Shown here one piece after another: positions 1 to 8,524 of a DNA stretch of 64,000 nucleotides. The stretch comes from Leptospira yanagawae serovar Saopaulo str. Sao Paulo = ATCC 700523 (GTDB taxonomy: Bacteria > Spirochaetota > Leptospiria > Leptospirales > Leptospiraceae), in the NCBI RefSeq assembly GCF_000332475.2, contig NZ_AOGX02000035.1, positions 111,729 through 175,728 of the forward strand. Reading direction: 5' to 3'. The position numbers were made by a program, and so were the translations under genes. How positions within the stretch are numbered: position 1 is the stretch's first letter; each line of letters starts with the position of its first letter. The notes beneath the pieces are model-generated. The model saw only the letters and a program-made list of their open reading frames with translations, did not search any database and was not told where the DNA came from.

Positions 1-1068
1 AGGTAAGTCGATTTTTTTCACCTCATACTCTGAGAGGCGCTGTGGAATCCTGAGTTCCAAATAGATTTTACGAATCCCTTCCACAGCTTTGATCGCCGCT
101 TCAATCACGGAAATGTTGGTAACATCTTCATCAAGGGCACGGGCAATCATCACATATTTACCAGCTGAGGAAGTGAGGTTGTATTCCATCACGTGTGGGA
201 GAAGGATCGACATACTTTGGAAGATATCTAAATTTGTGACAGTAGTCACAGCGAGAGAAAGTGCATAACAGAGTCCAAGGCTACTTGTGGATTGGGCAAT
301 TCCTGCGAGTAAACTTGCCGCATAAATGGAGTTTTTCGGTCCTAAGTTACGAGGTTCGCGAATGGCTGGAACAATATTTTTAGAGATAAGTTCAATGGAA
401 CGTAATGCTGTGGATGATGTGATTTCGTTTGCATACTTGGAGAGAATGCTATCTACTGCTGCGGATAATATGGAAATTCCCGTTTTTGCCGTTTCAGAGC
501 TCGACATGCCAGCTCCAATTTTTGGGTCAGAGACAATCAGTTCAGGGAAAGCCCATTCATGAGCAAAATACTTTCTGTTTTTGTCTTTGTCATCTACGAT
601 GGAAAAAAATGGAGAACATTCATTTCCGAGTAGGGGTTTTGTAGGAACTACGACAAGAGGTAATCCTTTTTTTTTAGGTTGTTTTCTTCCGATAAGTAGT
701 TCTTCGGCAAACAAATCATTGGTTGCAAGTAGAGACGCCGCTTTACCAGCGTTCATCGATTCAAAGGAACCATAAGCAACCACACAATCCGCATTAGAAA
801 TTCGTAAAAAATGAGCGCAAGTGTCTAAGTCTTTGAAGTGAACTCTGTCTACGATGTCATCGTAGATGATTACACCTTCTGCGTGTTTTTCTAAACTGGT
901 TTTGATAATGGAAAGTTCTTCGGAGTTTTCTAATTCTTTTTGTGTGGTGATGAGTAAAACTCTGGATCCAATGTTTTTAACAAAAGATCCTAGTTTATAA
1001 CCACAATCGATTTCAAAATGAATTTTTGGTGGAAATTGGAAATTGATCCATTCGGGGAGAACTGGCAT
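1..1068 (-). CDS. Iron-containing alcohol dehydrogenase-like protein, metal ligands apparently lost (partial)
   Basis: The gene runs off the left edge of the window; 356 residues are visible of a family usually about 380-390 long. The start ATG (1066-1068) has AGGGGAT just upstream. The fold assignment rests on the N-terminal Rossmann part (INFQFPPKIHFEIDCG, SRVLLITTQKELE), a VAYGSFESMNAGKAA stretch in place of the usual GGGS nucleotide loop, and LLPHVMEYN near residue 300, a hallmark of the family's helical domain. In typical members the iron is held by one Asp and three His. Here the GMDALTH-like segment reads TGISILSA and the residue nine before LLP's Pro is Ile, so at least three ligands are absent. 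It may be a non-metal homologue or a pseudoenzyme. Substrate unknown. Confidence 0.7.
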   Translation of the reverse strand, partial: MPVLPEWINFQFPPKIHFEIDCGYKLGSFVKNIGSRVLLITTQKELENSEELSIIKTSLEKHAEGVIIYDDIVDRVHFKDLDTCAHFLRISNADCVVAYGSFESMNAGKAASLLATNDLFAEELLIGRKQPKKKGLPLVVVPTKPLLGNECSPFFSIVDDKDKNRKYFAHEWAFPELIVSDPKIGAGMSSSETAKTGISILSAAVDSILSKYANEITSSTALRSIELISKNIVPAIREPRNLGPKNSIYAASLLAGIAQSTSSLGLCYALSLAVTTVTNLDIFQSMSILLPHVMEYNLTSSAGKYVMIARALDEDVTNISVIEAAIKAVEGIRKIYLELRIPQRLSEYEVKKIDLP

Positions 1069-1106
1069 ATGATCCCCTAACTATGAATAAGCGAAGCGTG
1101 AGTAAT

Positions 1107-1167
1107 CCTCGGAGAGGACAATAAAAAAGGATCCCTCACCACCTGTCCTTTTTACTGTTGTCCGAGG
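1107..1167 (-). terminator. Hairpin terminator after flgM
   Basis: Long imperfect inverted repeat: CCTCGG...GGACAAtaAAAAAGGA pairs with TCCTTTTTactgTTGTCCGAGG. The inner stem (about 1124-1153) followed on the minus strand by TTTTTT looks like an intrinsic terminator. The right arm lies inside the last codons of flgM, so it stops that transcript before the dehydrogenase-like gene. Confidence 0.6.
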
Positions 1168-1478
1168 AAAGACGTTGCAATTTGGTCGGAAATTTTATCC
1201 AACATCTCTGGTGAAAGAGTGTCGTAGTCTCCGTTTTTCAATCTTTCTTTGATCGCTTTGATTTTTTCTGTGCGATCTTCTTCCGGAGGAGCTTGTACAA
1301 TTTGTTTTGCAATTTGTTTTACTTCCGCCTGAAGTTTTGCTTCAGAAGCAATTTTTTTGGCAGCGTCCGAGATGGAGATTGTATCCACTGGAGCTTGTGA
1401 TTCCGTTTCCTTTGGTCCTTGTGGTTTTTTCGGTTCATAACCGTAACCACCAACTCGACCTACTTTATCGATGTTCAT
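1152..1478 (-). CDS. flgM: Anti-sigma-28 factor FlgM
   Basis: A 108-residue protein with the FlgM layout: a disordered N-terminal half (DTISISDAAKK near residue 32) and a C-terminal sigma-binding region with RTEKIKAIKERLKNGDYD around residues 69-86 followed by a short helix. FlgM holds FliA (sigma 28) inactive until the flagellar hook is complete. AGAGGA lies about 7 nt before the ATG. It follows rsmI by 20 bp on the same strand and is followed by a hairpin terminator, so it is probably the last gene of a short operon. No other flagellar gene except the FlaA-like ORF at 6894-7643 is nearby. Assignment by motif pattern, fairly sure. Confidence 0.8.
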   Translation of the reverse strand: MNIDKVGRVGGYGYEPKKPQGPKETESQAPVDTISISDAAKKIASEAKLQAEVKQIAKQIVQAPPEEDRTEKIKAIKERLKNGDYDTLSPEMLDKISDQIATSFLGQQ

Positions 1479-1498
1479 ATTCTAGTCCTCTTCCTACA

Positions 1499-2221
1499 TC
1501 ACATATCGGTGGATTCTGAATTTCCCTTAAGTGATTTTTTTCGATGGTTTAAGAGAAAAACGAATTCTCCCTTCGCATTGGGTGGTTTTTCAGCCAATTC
1601 CCTAGGATTTGCATAGTAAAGTACCTCTTCGAAGGCCTTTGTCAACTCCCTTCCCACAAGGACTTCTGTTTCTGGAAACAATTCCTCTAAGATCGGATAC
1701 AACCGAGGGAGTTTGTGCACGGATTCATAAAAAACAATGAGCCCATCGATTTCCCGTGCCTTCTCTAATTCTCGGCGTTTTTTACTCGGTTTTTCAGAGA
1801 GAAATCCTAAAAAATAAGTTGGGTTCACTTGGAATCCAGAAACAGATAGAATGCCCGTGAGGGCTGAGGCACCCGGAACGGGGACGATGGGAATTCGATG
1901 TTCTCTGGCAATCCGCACCATCTGGCTACCAGGATCGGAAACTCCCGGTGTTCCAGCGTCGGAAACGAGTGCCATGGACTTTCCCTGTTTCAATTGTTCG
2001 ATCACATTTGCATAGGGAGATTCGGAATGGTCTTTGTAAAGGGCAAGGACTGAGGTATTGATCCCTAATTTGTGGAATAGTGATTTGGTTTCCTTCGTAG
2101 ATTCACATAATACAAGTTCCACGTCTTTTAACACTTCTAAGGCGCGGACTGTAATGTCTCCCAAATTGCCAATGGGAGTGGCCACCACATACAAGGTGCC
2201 AGGTTCTCGTTTATGGGCCAA
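1499..2221 (-). CDS. rsmI: 16S rRNA (cytidine1402-2'-O)-methyltransferase RsmI
   Basis: A 240-residue tetrapyrrole-methylase-fold enzyme. GTLYVVATPIGNLGDIT at the N-terminus, LVLCESTKETKSL, ALVSDAGTPGVSDPG near residue 85 and VPVPGASALTG are the classic RsmI signatures. It methylates the 2'-O of C1402 in the ribosomal decoding site using S-adenosylmethionine. Its length is slightly short because the C-terminal extension seen in E. coli is reduced. The start overlaps the end of the upstream lipoprotein gene by 11 bp, so the two are probably translated together. Confidence 0.93.
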   Translation of the reverse strand: MAHKREPGTLYVVATPIGNLGDITVRALEVLKDVELVLCESTKETKSLFHKLGINTSVLALYKDHSESPYANVIEQLKQGKSMALVSDAGTPGVSDPGSQMVRIAREHRIPIVPVPGASALTGILSVSGFQVNPTYFLGFLSEKPSKKRRELEKAREIDGLIVFYESVHKLPRLYPILEELFPETEVLVGRELTKAFEEVLYYANPRELAEKPPNAKGEFVFLLNHRKKSLKGNSESTDM

Positions 2222-2951
2222 TGTATTGGCACCCAGGAGGGGTTTGTCCTTGGGGACAGGTACAGGCTAGGTCATTATTCCCTTTGGTGCAAGGGTTACA
2301 AGCGGTTCCGAGAGCACAGGAAGAAGGTGTTCCGCAGGAAGGGTTGGAACAAAACGTGGTATTGCAACCAGCCCCTACGGCACAGTCTGTTTGGATGTCA
2401 TTGACCTTGTTCGGAATGGCACAGGTGCTGACAGCTGTAGAAGGGTTTGAGATGAGCCCACCCGTGAGCATGGAACGCAAAGTGAAGTTATAAATTTGGC
2501 ATTTTTGGAAGAACTCAGTACCAGGTGGTGGGACTGCGAATCGAATCCGTTTGGTGATGATCTTTGCCGATGAGGTCGAAGCTTCATACGGCAGGTGAGG
2601 AAAACTCGGTTGCACCCCATCTTCCAGCCACTCCCCTTGGATGGTTTGGATGATGCCAGGAAATGCCGTTGTGACATAGAGATTGTAACCGACAAACTGA
2701 GGTTCCCTGTTTGTGACAAAGTAACGCAAAACATATTCTGGTCTTGGTGTCAAAGATTGGTTCAATGGATCGAGTTGGAAATCATTGGTAAGGTTGCTAT
2801 TCACAGCTACCACGGAAAGGATTTGTGGGACACTGGGTGGCACCAAAAACACGAATGGTGCTACGGGCGTGTCTGTGTTCACTCCACAATGAAAAAAAGA
2901 GAGAAAAGATATGCAAAGATAGGATATTGGATGGAATGAAGGAAAACGCAT
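2211..2951 (-). CDS. Putative lipoprotein with Cys-rich tail
   Basis: 246 residues, not recognised. The N-terminus MRFPSFHPISYLCISFLSFFHC gives a signal peptide with a loose, spirochaete-type lipobox ending at Cys22. The middle (residues about 30-160) is beta-rich with a predicted fibronectin-like flavour (PPSVPQILSVVAVNSN). The last 65 residues hold many cysteines in short repeats (CAVGAGCNTTFCSNPSCGTPS, CALGTACNPCTKG), which suggests a disulphide-rich extracellular or surface tail. It overlaps rsmI by 11 bp. The 42-bp gap to the divergent gene at 2994 must contain both promoters. Function unknown. Confidence 0.7.
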   Translation of the reverse strand: MRFPSFHPISYLCISFLSFFHCGVNTDTPVAPFVFLVPPSVPQILSVVAVNSNLTNDFQLDPLNQSLTPRPEYVLRYFVTNREPQFVGYNLYVTTAFPGIIQTIQGEWLEDGVQPSFPHLPYEASTSSAKIITKRIRFAVPPPGTEFFQKCQIYNFTLRSMLTGGLISNPSTAVSTCAIPNKVNDIQTDCAVGAGCNTTFCSNPSCGTPSSCALGTACNPCTKGNNDLACTCPQGQTPPGCQYIGP

Positions 2952-2993
2952 TCAGTTTCTCGTTTCTCTTCCAAGTTTTCAGGAATTCAATCT

Positions 2994-3689
2994 ATGGGAA
3001 TCCAAAAAAAATTACTCTTTGTCTCCATTTCGCTAATTGGTCTTTTTTTTCTCATCCTACTCTCTTTGGGAGGGGATGGTGAAGAAGAATCTCGTCGTAA
3101 AAAAGAAAAAAGTTCGGCTGCACTTTCTTTTTTAGGAGGGGGGCCAAGTAACCCCAAAGGCACCAACCGATTGGGTGTTCGTGGGGAAGACGCAGGATCG
3201 ATCTTTGATTCTGATTATTACAATGCGGGTGGCATGCGTTATGAAGACGATCCCAATATCGCCTCAGGGGAAGCGGGAGAAATTCCGATCAACCCACAAA
3301 CCGGAAAACCTTACCCTCCAGAAGCCATGCAAGCTTTTGAAGAACTTCGGGAACAGTTCCCTGACAATGACCTGATTCCGAAACGGATGACAGCGGAAGA
3401 CAAAAAGAAACAAACGGAATTCAATCAAAAACTAACAAGAGCCACAAACTCAGTGTTTGGTGGTAGTCCGAATGCAACCGACCTTTCCACTTATTATGGA
3501 CATGTCAGAAAACAAGGGAAAGATCGGCTTGAAATCATAAACTACCTCATTGAATCACAAGGTGGGGATGATCCTGAAATGGATAAAAAATTCCAAGAGA
3601 TCTTAAAAAGCATCCAATTCCAAAATGAACAAATCGAAAAAGAAGCAGCGAATGCGTATGCGAAGGCGGGATTACAACCCCCTCCTTAG
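2994..3689 (+). CDS. Hypothetical membrane-anchored protein
   Basis: 231 residues, family not recognised. A basic start (MGIQKK) is followed by one hydrophobic helix (residues 6-26), then a charged stretch (EEESRRKKEKSS) and a soluble domain, so it is a signal anchor with the bulk most likely periplasmic. The soluble part contains PINPQTGKPYPPEAMQAFEELREQFPDNDLIPKRM and a helical C-terminus ending in LQPPP. AGGA sits 8 nt before the ATG. Its last 4 bp overlap the convergent nadE stop. Codon use matches the neighbours. Confidence 0.65.
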   Translation: MGIQKKLLFVSISLIGLFFLILLSLGGDGEEESRRKKEKSSAALSFLGGGPSNPKGTNRLGVRGEDAGSIFDSDYYNAGGMRYEDDPNIASGEAGEIPINPQTGKPYPPEAMQAFEELREQFPDNDLIPKRMTAEDKKKQTEFNQKLTRATNSVFGGSPNATDLSTYYGHVRKQGKDRLEIINYLIESQGGDDPEMDKKFQEILKSIQFQNEQIEKEAANAYAKAGLQPPP

Positions 3690-5629
3690 GTTTCGTTAGA
3701 AAGTATCGGGAAACGGTAACTTGATTTTGGATCGAGGCCGTATTCGTCCAAATGGAAAGAGGGAGGAAGTCTCTCTCGTTTCCATTGGGAGATCCCAAAT
3801 AGTTTTTTAAATTTTTGAATGTAACCTAACAGTTGTTCTTTGGTTTCCCAAGGAAATTCTGTTTTTAATCCTTCCAAAACTTCAGACTCAAGGTCTCCCA
3901 AATACACTAATTTCCGTTCTATGGAATTGAGAATCGGGTATGGCATGAGATCCTTTTCGTCTTCTTGGTGTTCTGCAAGGGGTTTTAGTTCGGCTGTTGG
4001 TTTTGTTTCCCTTAATAATTGGATGGAATGTTTCGGAGTGATGTAACGGTTGTTTCCCTTTTGGATGTCATCGAGCCAGTCCAATAAAAATTCCTTACTC
4101 ACACCCGCAAGAGGTGCGATCGATCCCGAAGAGTCTCCATCCATCGTTGTATATCCCACGGCTGCTTCACTTCTGTTTCCTGTGGATAAAAGTAAATGTC
4201 CATTCAAGTTTGCTAATAACCAAATCAGAGGGGACCTCACCCTTGCTTGGATATTTTGTAAGGCCAAGTCATGTTCTTGCCAATTGAGTTTGGTTCCCTT
4301 TATCGTTTCAATCAGAGAAACGGAAGAAGAAACCATTTCATCGATCGAGATGGAATGGAATTCGCAATCCAATTCTTCACTTAGGGATTTTGCGATCTCT
4401 TCTGTGATTTGCGAATTGTTTTTTGTTTTTTGGTACAAAGTGACGAGTAAGTTTTTTTCAATGATCCCAAGTTTTTGGAAGCAATCCTTGCCATTTTCAT
4501 TCCTTGCAATCTCTGCCATGGCAGAAACAAGAAGGGCACATGTCGCACTATCCGCCCCACCGGAAAGAGAGAGTGTGTATCCTTTGGTATTGGACTTACG
4601 CAAATAATCATAAAGACCTAACGATACTGCTTTTGTGAATTCTTCAAATGGACTGAGTGACTCCGTATTTTCCATAACTTGCGAGTTTCCAGTTTCTCGT
4701 TTGTCTTCGACCTTCAAACGGAACTTACCATTTGCCTCTTGGTCTAAAACTGGTTTTAAAACGATGATTGGAATTTCGTTTGGAATTAAATTTGGATTTG
4801 GTTCTCGAAAATTACGGGCCTTGGATGCTCGGATTTCGTTTGGATCAAAGTTGTGGCTTGTGATTTCGAATGGTGTGAAATGGAGGCGTGGGCCTTCTTT
4901 CACTATCATTCCACCAGAGGCAAAAAATGCACCTCCCTCAAAAATGATCCTACCCGATTCATTTCCACAGAGATTGGTAAACACTTGTAAATTGTTTTGG
5001 TTACGACTTGTTTCTTTGAAGATTTGCCTGCGAATGTTTTGTTTTCCCATCGCAAAATGAGAAGCACCAGGTGAGAGGATGACATCGGTTCCTTTCACAT
5101 TATAGATTTGTGAAGGTTTGATAGAAGACCAACTATCTTCACAAATTTCAATCGCAAAACGAAAGTTCCGAAACGAAAATACAAAATGACCAAACGGAAT
5201 GAGTTCTCCAGCAAATGGAATCTGTTTGGTTTGGAACTCATTCGGGGCATGGAACCATCTCTTTTCATAATGGACACCGGTATTTGCCAAATTGAGTTTG
5301 GGAACCAAAGCTTGGATCTTTCCATCAAATAAAACAGCCATACAATTGTATAAAAAGGAATTTGAAAAAACAGGAAGGCCTACCACAATTACTTGGTTAG
5401 GTGATAAATCTTTGATTTGGTTTAGGACTTGAAACGATTTTTCCCAAAGTTTAGGTCTGTAAAAAGCATCTTCACAACCATATCCAGAGATACAAAGTTC
5501 GGGAAAAAGAATGATGTCTGCATCTTGTGCATCTTTGGAAAAGATGGCAGACCGTATGGTTTCAAAATTGCCGAAAACGTCAAGGGGAGTGGTATGTAAG
5601 GAAACAGCGGCAATTTTAGATTTTGTCAT
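3686..5629 (-). CDS. nadE: Glutamine-dependent NAD+ synthetase
   Basis: About 647 residues from the ATG at 5629, a better start than the in-frame GTG at 5665 because the nitrilase domain begins at MTKSKIAAVSL. The N-terminal glutaminase domain shows the Glu-Lys-Cys triad: FPELCISGYG (Glu44), VPKLNL and FAIEICEDSW. The C-terminal domain has the PP-loop SLSGGADSATCALL and STGNRSE. It converts deamido-NAD to NAD using ammonia released from glutamine and carried to the synthetase site. The start overlaps the waaA stop by 14 bp; its end overlaps the convergent hypothetical gene by 4 bp. Confidence 0.93.
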   Translation of the reverse strand: MTKSKIAAVSLHTTPLDVFGNFETIRSAIFSKDAQDADIILFPELCISGYGCEDAFYRPKLWEKSFQVLNQIKDLSPNQVIVVGLPVFSNSFLYNCMAVLFDGKIQALVPKLNLANTGVHYEKRWFHAPNEFQTKQIPFAGELIPFGHFVFSFRNFRFAIEICEDSWSSIKPSQIYNVKGTDVILSPGASHFAMGKQNIRRQIFKETSRNQNNLQVFTNLCGNESGRIIFEGGAFFASGGMIVKEGPRLHFTPFEITSHNFDPNEIRASKARNFREPNPNLIPNEIPIIVLKPVLDQEANGKFRLKVEDKRETGNSQVMENTESLSPFEEFTKAVSLGLYDYLRKSNTKGYTLSLSGGADSATCALLVSAMAEIARNENGKDCFQKLGIIEKNLLVTLYQKTKNNSQITEEIAKSLSEELDCEFHSISIDEMVSSSVSLIETIKGTKLNWQEHDLALQNIQARVRSPLIWLLANLNGHLLLSTGNRSEAAVGYTTMDGDSSGSIAPLAGVSKEFLLDWLDDIQKGNNRYITPKHSIQLLRETKPTAELKPLAEHQEDEKDLMPYPILNSIERKLVYLGDLESEVLEGLKTEFPWETKEQLLGYIQKFKKLFGISQWKRERLPPSFHLDEYGLDPKSSYRFPILSNET

Positions 5630-6893
5630 ACGGAAAAACTCGGTTATAAATCTTTTCCGATGCACCTCTGTTTTCTACAACAAAGTTTCGATTGCTATTT
5701 CCCATCTTTTCTCTCTCATCCTGGTTCTGGACAAGTTCTGTGAATCGGGATACAAATTCTCTTTCATTTGTCGTTTTGAATAGACCACCTAATTCTTGCA
5801 TAACGAGAGCTTCGGGGGCATTTTGGATTTTTGGACCAGTGACGAGAGCAAGACCCAAAGCTGCCGGTTCAATTGTATTGTGAATTCGATGGTGAAAAGC
5901 CCCTCCCACATAGGCAAAACTTCCATACTGATAGGCAAAAGCAAGGATCCCCAGAACATCAAAAAGTAAAAATTTGGGTAGGGGGGCATTTGCTTTCATT
6001 TCTGAAAAAACGCCAACTGTCCCATAGGCAATCAATTTCGTTTGGAATTCTGACATACGTATGGGTTCCCATTTATGTGGAAATATCCAATAGTATTCCC
6101 TGTCTTTAGAGTTTGTCAAATAAGACAAAAAATAAGATTCGCAGATCGGATATGTGGAACCTAGGATAACAGGTTTTATTTTTTTAAGGGTATCTGATTC
6201 TCGTTTTACAAATTCCGTAAACAAAGGGTTAGGTGAACCTTTTTCTAACTTATTTAAAACTGACTCAAATCGTGTATCACCCAAGATCCTAAAATCAGTG
6301 CCAAAAGAAACAAGTCCTTCAAATTCTTTTGCCATCAATTCATGGCTTGGGTAAATACCAGAGAGGTAACGGAATGAAGATTTAGTAAGTAATCTCACCA
6401 ATGGATTTTTCCTTGAGGACTCTGAAGATAAACTCGCACAACATAAATAGGTTTTTGTGCCAAAGTGATTTGCTTTTTTTAAAAGATTGGGCCAAGTATC
6501 CCATGCCATGATAAACAAATATTTGGGCCGGAATAACGAAAAGATTTTGTTATAAGCAAAAGGTAAGTCAAAGGGCAGATAAAAATACGCATCCGCCAAT
6601 GGATCTAAAAAGGCAGTTTCTTTGACAGAAGAAGAAAACACAGATTGGATGATGAAAACATTTTTTCTATGACGGCGAATCGTTTCAGTTAAAGCCTTTG
6701 CTTGGTCAAGTTCACCTACACTTGCTGAATGGAACCAAATGACTGTTTTGTCTTTTGGAACTTTTTCATATAAATTTTTAAGAAAATCATTTCGTTTGGA
6801 AATCTCCAATCGAATGGTTTTAGAAAATAAAGAACTTAATTTTAAAATAAACCAAATTTTTAGAATGAGTACATTATAAAAGAAATAGACCAT
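5616..6893 (-). CDS. waaA: 3-deoxy-D-manno-octulosonic acid (Kdo) transferase
   Basis: 425 residues, usual WaaA/KdtA length. One N-terminal membrane helix (VYFFYNVLILKIWFIL) anchors it to the inner membrane. VIWFHSASVGELDQAKAL is the family signature containing the catalytic Glu, and a GT-B C-terminal half ends with FAYVGGAFHHRIHNTIEPAALGLALVTGP. It adds Kdo to lipid A precursor, so the organism makes lipopolysaccharide. It follows the FlaA-like gene with no gap and overlaps nadE, so the three form one minus-strand unit. Confidence 0.92.
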   Translation of the reverse strand: MVYFFYNVLILKIWFILKLSSLFSKTIRLEISKRNDFLKNLYEKVPKDKTVIWFHSASVGELDQAKALTETIRRHRKNVFIIQSVFSSSVKETAFLDPLADAYFYLPFDLPFAYNKIFSLFRPKYLFIMAWDTWPNLLKKANHFGTKTYLCCASLSSESSRKNPLVRLLTKSSFRYLSGIYPSHELMAKEFEGLVSFGTDFRILGDTRFESVLNKLEKGSPNPLFTEFVKRESDTLKKIKPVILGSTYPICESYFLSYLTNSKDREYYWIFPHKWEPIRMSEFQTKLIAYGTVGVFSEMKANAPLPKFLLFDVLGILAFAYQYGSFAYVGGAFHHRIHNTIEPAALGLALVTGPKIQNAPEALVMQELGGLFKTTNEREFVSRFTELVQNQDEREKMGNSNRNFVVENRGASEKIYNRVFPYDKI

Positions 6894-7643
6894 TTAGCGT
6901 TTGTTACCCCAAGTATCATTCACTTCGGAGCCAGGGTAACTGAAGGTTCTTTTATCAATCACAAAACATAAATTGTCAAAGTACAAATGGAACTCACCTT
7001 TTTTTTGAGAGGCGAGGCTTTTTAAACGAAAGGATGCAAACGATATGGGAAAGGACATCGATTGGATGAGTCTCGTATTTTCTTTTGGCAAATTGATTTT
7101 GAATTCTAATCTACGCCACCCAACAAAATTTAAAGTTCCCAAATCAAAATACAAGTCTTTGGATTTTTTTTGGGATAGGCCCATACTCAAATTGATATGG
7201 TGGCCTTCGGAATAGACCCAGAGGATCCCTTGGATTGGCATCCCTAGTGGGAGGAGGATGGGTTCCTTGGGTCTGATTTCCCAATGGTCAAGCCTTGGAT
7301 TTTCGACAAAACTTTGTAAAAGGAAACTGGTTTGGTTTTGTAAGTTGGGATAACCTGATTCTTTTAATAATTTGGTTTCTTCGATAAATGCATCTGATTT
7401 GGCAATGGAGGCTGCAAATTGAGTTTGGGCTAAAAAGGAATCCACTCGGTAAAAATCCCATGGCCTATCTCCTTCAAAGTCTTCCACTAAATAGAGTAGG
7501 TAGTGGGTGTCCAATGCAAGTGCTGATCGTAATATTTGGACTCTTCCCAATTCATCCGGGTCGTACGGCCTCGGAAGAGACAAAAGACTGGTAAAACTCA
7601 GGAAGAAACCTAGAAAGAATGTGAATTTTTTTGTGTTTAACAT
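6894..7643 (-). CDS. FlaA-family flagellar filament outer-layer-like protein
   Basis: 249 residues with a signal peptide (KKFTFFLGFFLSFTSLLSLP). The body carries features of spirochaete FlaA: YLVEDFEGD..W, RLDHWEIRP, the LYFDLGTLNFVGWRRLEFKI segment near residue 165-185, and LYFDNLCFVID close to the C-terminus. FlaA proteins coat the periplasmic flagellar core in spirochaetes. This copy sits next to waaA rather than in a flagellar cluster, so it may be a divergent paralogue with another role. The stop codon abuts the waaA ATG. The match is by pattern only; moderately sure. Confidence 0.65.
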   Translation of the reverse strand: MLNTKKFTFFLGFFLSFTSLLSLPRPYDPDELGRVQILRSALALDTHYLLYLVEDFEGDRPWDFYRVDSFLAQTQFAASIAKSDAFIEETKLLKESGYPNLQNQTSFLLQSFVENPRLDHWEIRPKEPILLPLGMPIQGILWVYSEGHHINLSMGLSQKKSKDLYFDLGTLNFVGWRRLEFKINLPKENTRLIQSMSFPISFASFRLKSLASQKKGEFHLYFDNLCFVIDKRTFSYPGSEVNDTWGNKR

Positions 7644-7653
7644 GATTTCTCAC

Positions 7654-7669
7654 TTTGCGAAAGCGCAAA
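7654..7669. repeat. Palindrome in divergent promoter region
   Basis: TTTGCG-AAAG-CGCAAA, a perfect 6-bp inverted repeat with a 4-nt centre, between the divergent FlaA-like and 7713 genes. It could be an operator. It resembles a LexA-type TTTG...CAAA site, but the spacing is 8 rather than the 5 reported for Leptospira LexA, so I do not call it one. Confidence 0.4.
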
Positions 7670-7712
7670 AACGTGTACTCTATCCGTATCAAAGGAAAGG
7701 AATCCGCACGTC

Positions 7713-8522
7713 ATGGGCCGCCGCGACAATTTGAAAATACTCACAACTGCCATTCTAGTGGTCCTACTTCTTTCATCGTTCATTTTCGCATTTATCTATA
7801 GAAACGAAATTTACCAAAAGCTCCAAACCATCGGAAAAAACAAAGAAGTGGAGATGGTAGACCGCGAAATTGCAAAATCTCCGGATACAATCCCTCCGCC
7901 AAAAGAATCTTTCTCGGAAAAAGAGAATCGCGATTCCAACGAGGATCGCACTAGCCTTCCAGAATTGCCAAGCCTTGACGATATGGAACCTGATTTGGGA
8001 CGACCAAGGTCAGTTTCCGTTTCTGGTGCAAAGGCAAAAGACACGAAAGAGAGTGGTGCAAGACTTAAGGAAAAGTTGGATCGTGTGGAAAACGAAATCA
8101 CTCCGAAACAAAAAGACAATGCGGAATCAAAAACGAGTGCCAAAGATCTTGATACAAAACAATCACTTTCTGAGAAATCGGAAGTTTCGAAACAAGTAGA
8201 GGAATCTTTTTCAGAACCGAAGAAAACTCTTTCTAAATCCAAAAAAGGGAAATCGGAAAAAGAGACTTCTCACTCTGCCATTGCAAAATCAAAATCAAAA
8301 AAATCATCTCTCAGTTCCAAACGTAAAACACAAAGTCCAGAAGTACGAGTCTCGCGTGTGACGAAAAAAACAAATTCGTCTTCGACTGCGCAAGGATCTT
8401 CCTTAGAAGTTCGAATGAGGGAAGTGGAACAAAAACTGAATTCACAGTCAGAGAAAAACGAAAAACGGTTTTTGGAAATCGAACGAAGAATTGATTCTTT
8501 AGAAAAAGCTTTAGCAAAGTAA
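7713..8522 (+). CDS. Hypothetical membrane-anchored, Lys/Ser/Glu-rich protein
   Basis: 269 residues, not recognised. A basic N-terminus and one membrane helix (LKILTTAILVVLLLSSFIFAFIY, residues 7-29) precede about 170 residues of highly charged, low-complexity sequence rich in K, S and E, presumably disordered. A short C-terminal coiled coil follows (SLEVRMREVEQKLNSQSEKNEKRFLEIERRIDSLEKAL). The layout suggests a spacer that places an oligomerising tip in the periplasm. It ends 2 bp before the yggS start, so the genes are probably co-transcribed. AAGGA lies about 11 nt before the ATG. Confidence 0.6.
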   Translation: MGRRDNLKILTTAILVVLLLSSFIFAFIYRNEIYQKLQTIGKNKEVEMVDREIAKSPDTIPPPKESFSEKENRDSNEDRTSLPELPSLDDMEPDLGRPRSVSVSGAKAKDTKESGARLKEKLDRVENEITPKQKDNAESKTSAKDLDTKQSLSEKSEVSKQVEESFSEPKKTLSKSKKGKSEKETSHSAIAKSKSKKSSLSSKRKTQSPEVRVSRVTKKTNSSSTAQGSSLEVRMREVEQKLNSQSEKNEKRFLEIERRIDSLEKALAK

Positions 8523-8524
8523 TC

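Noticed and set aside
7654..7669. LexA box
   Set aside because: TTTG...CAAA spacing is 8, not the 5 reported for Leptospira LexA.
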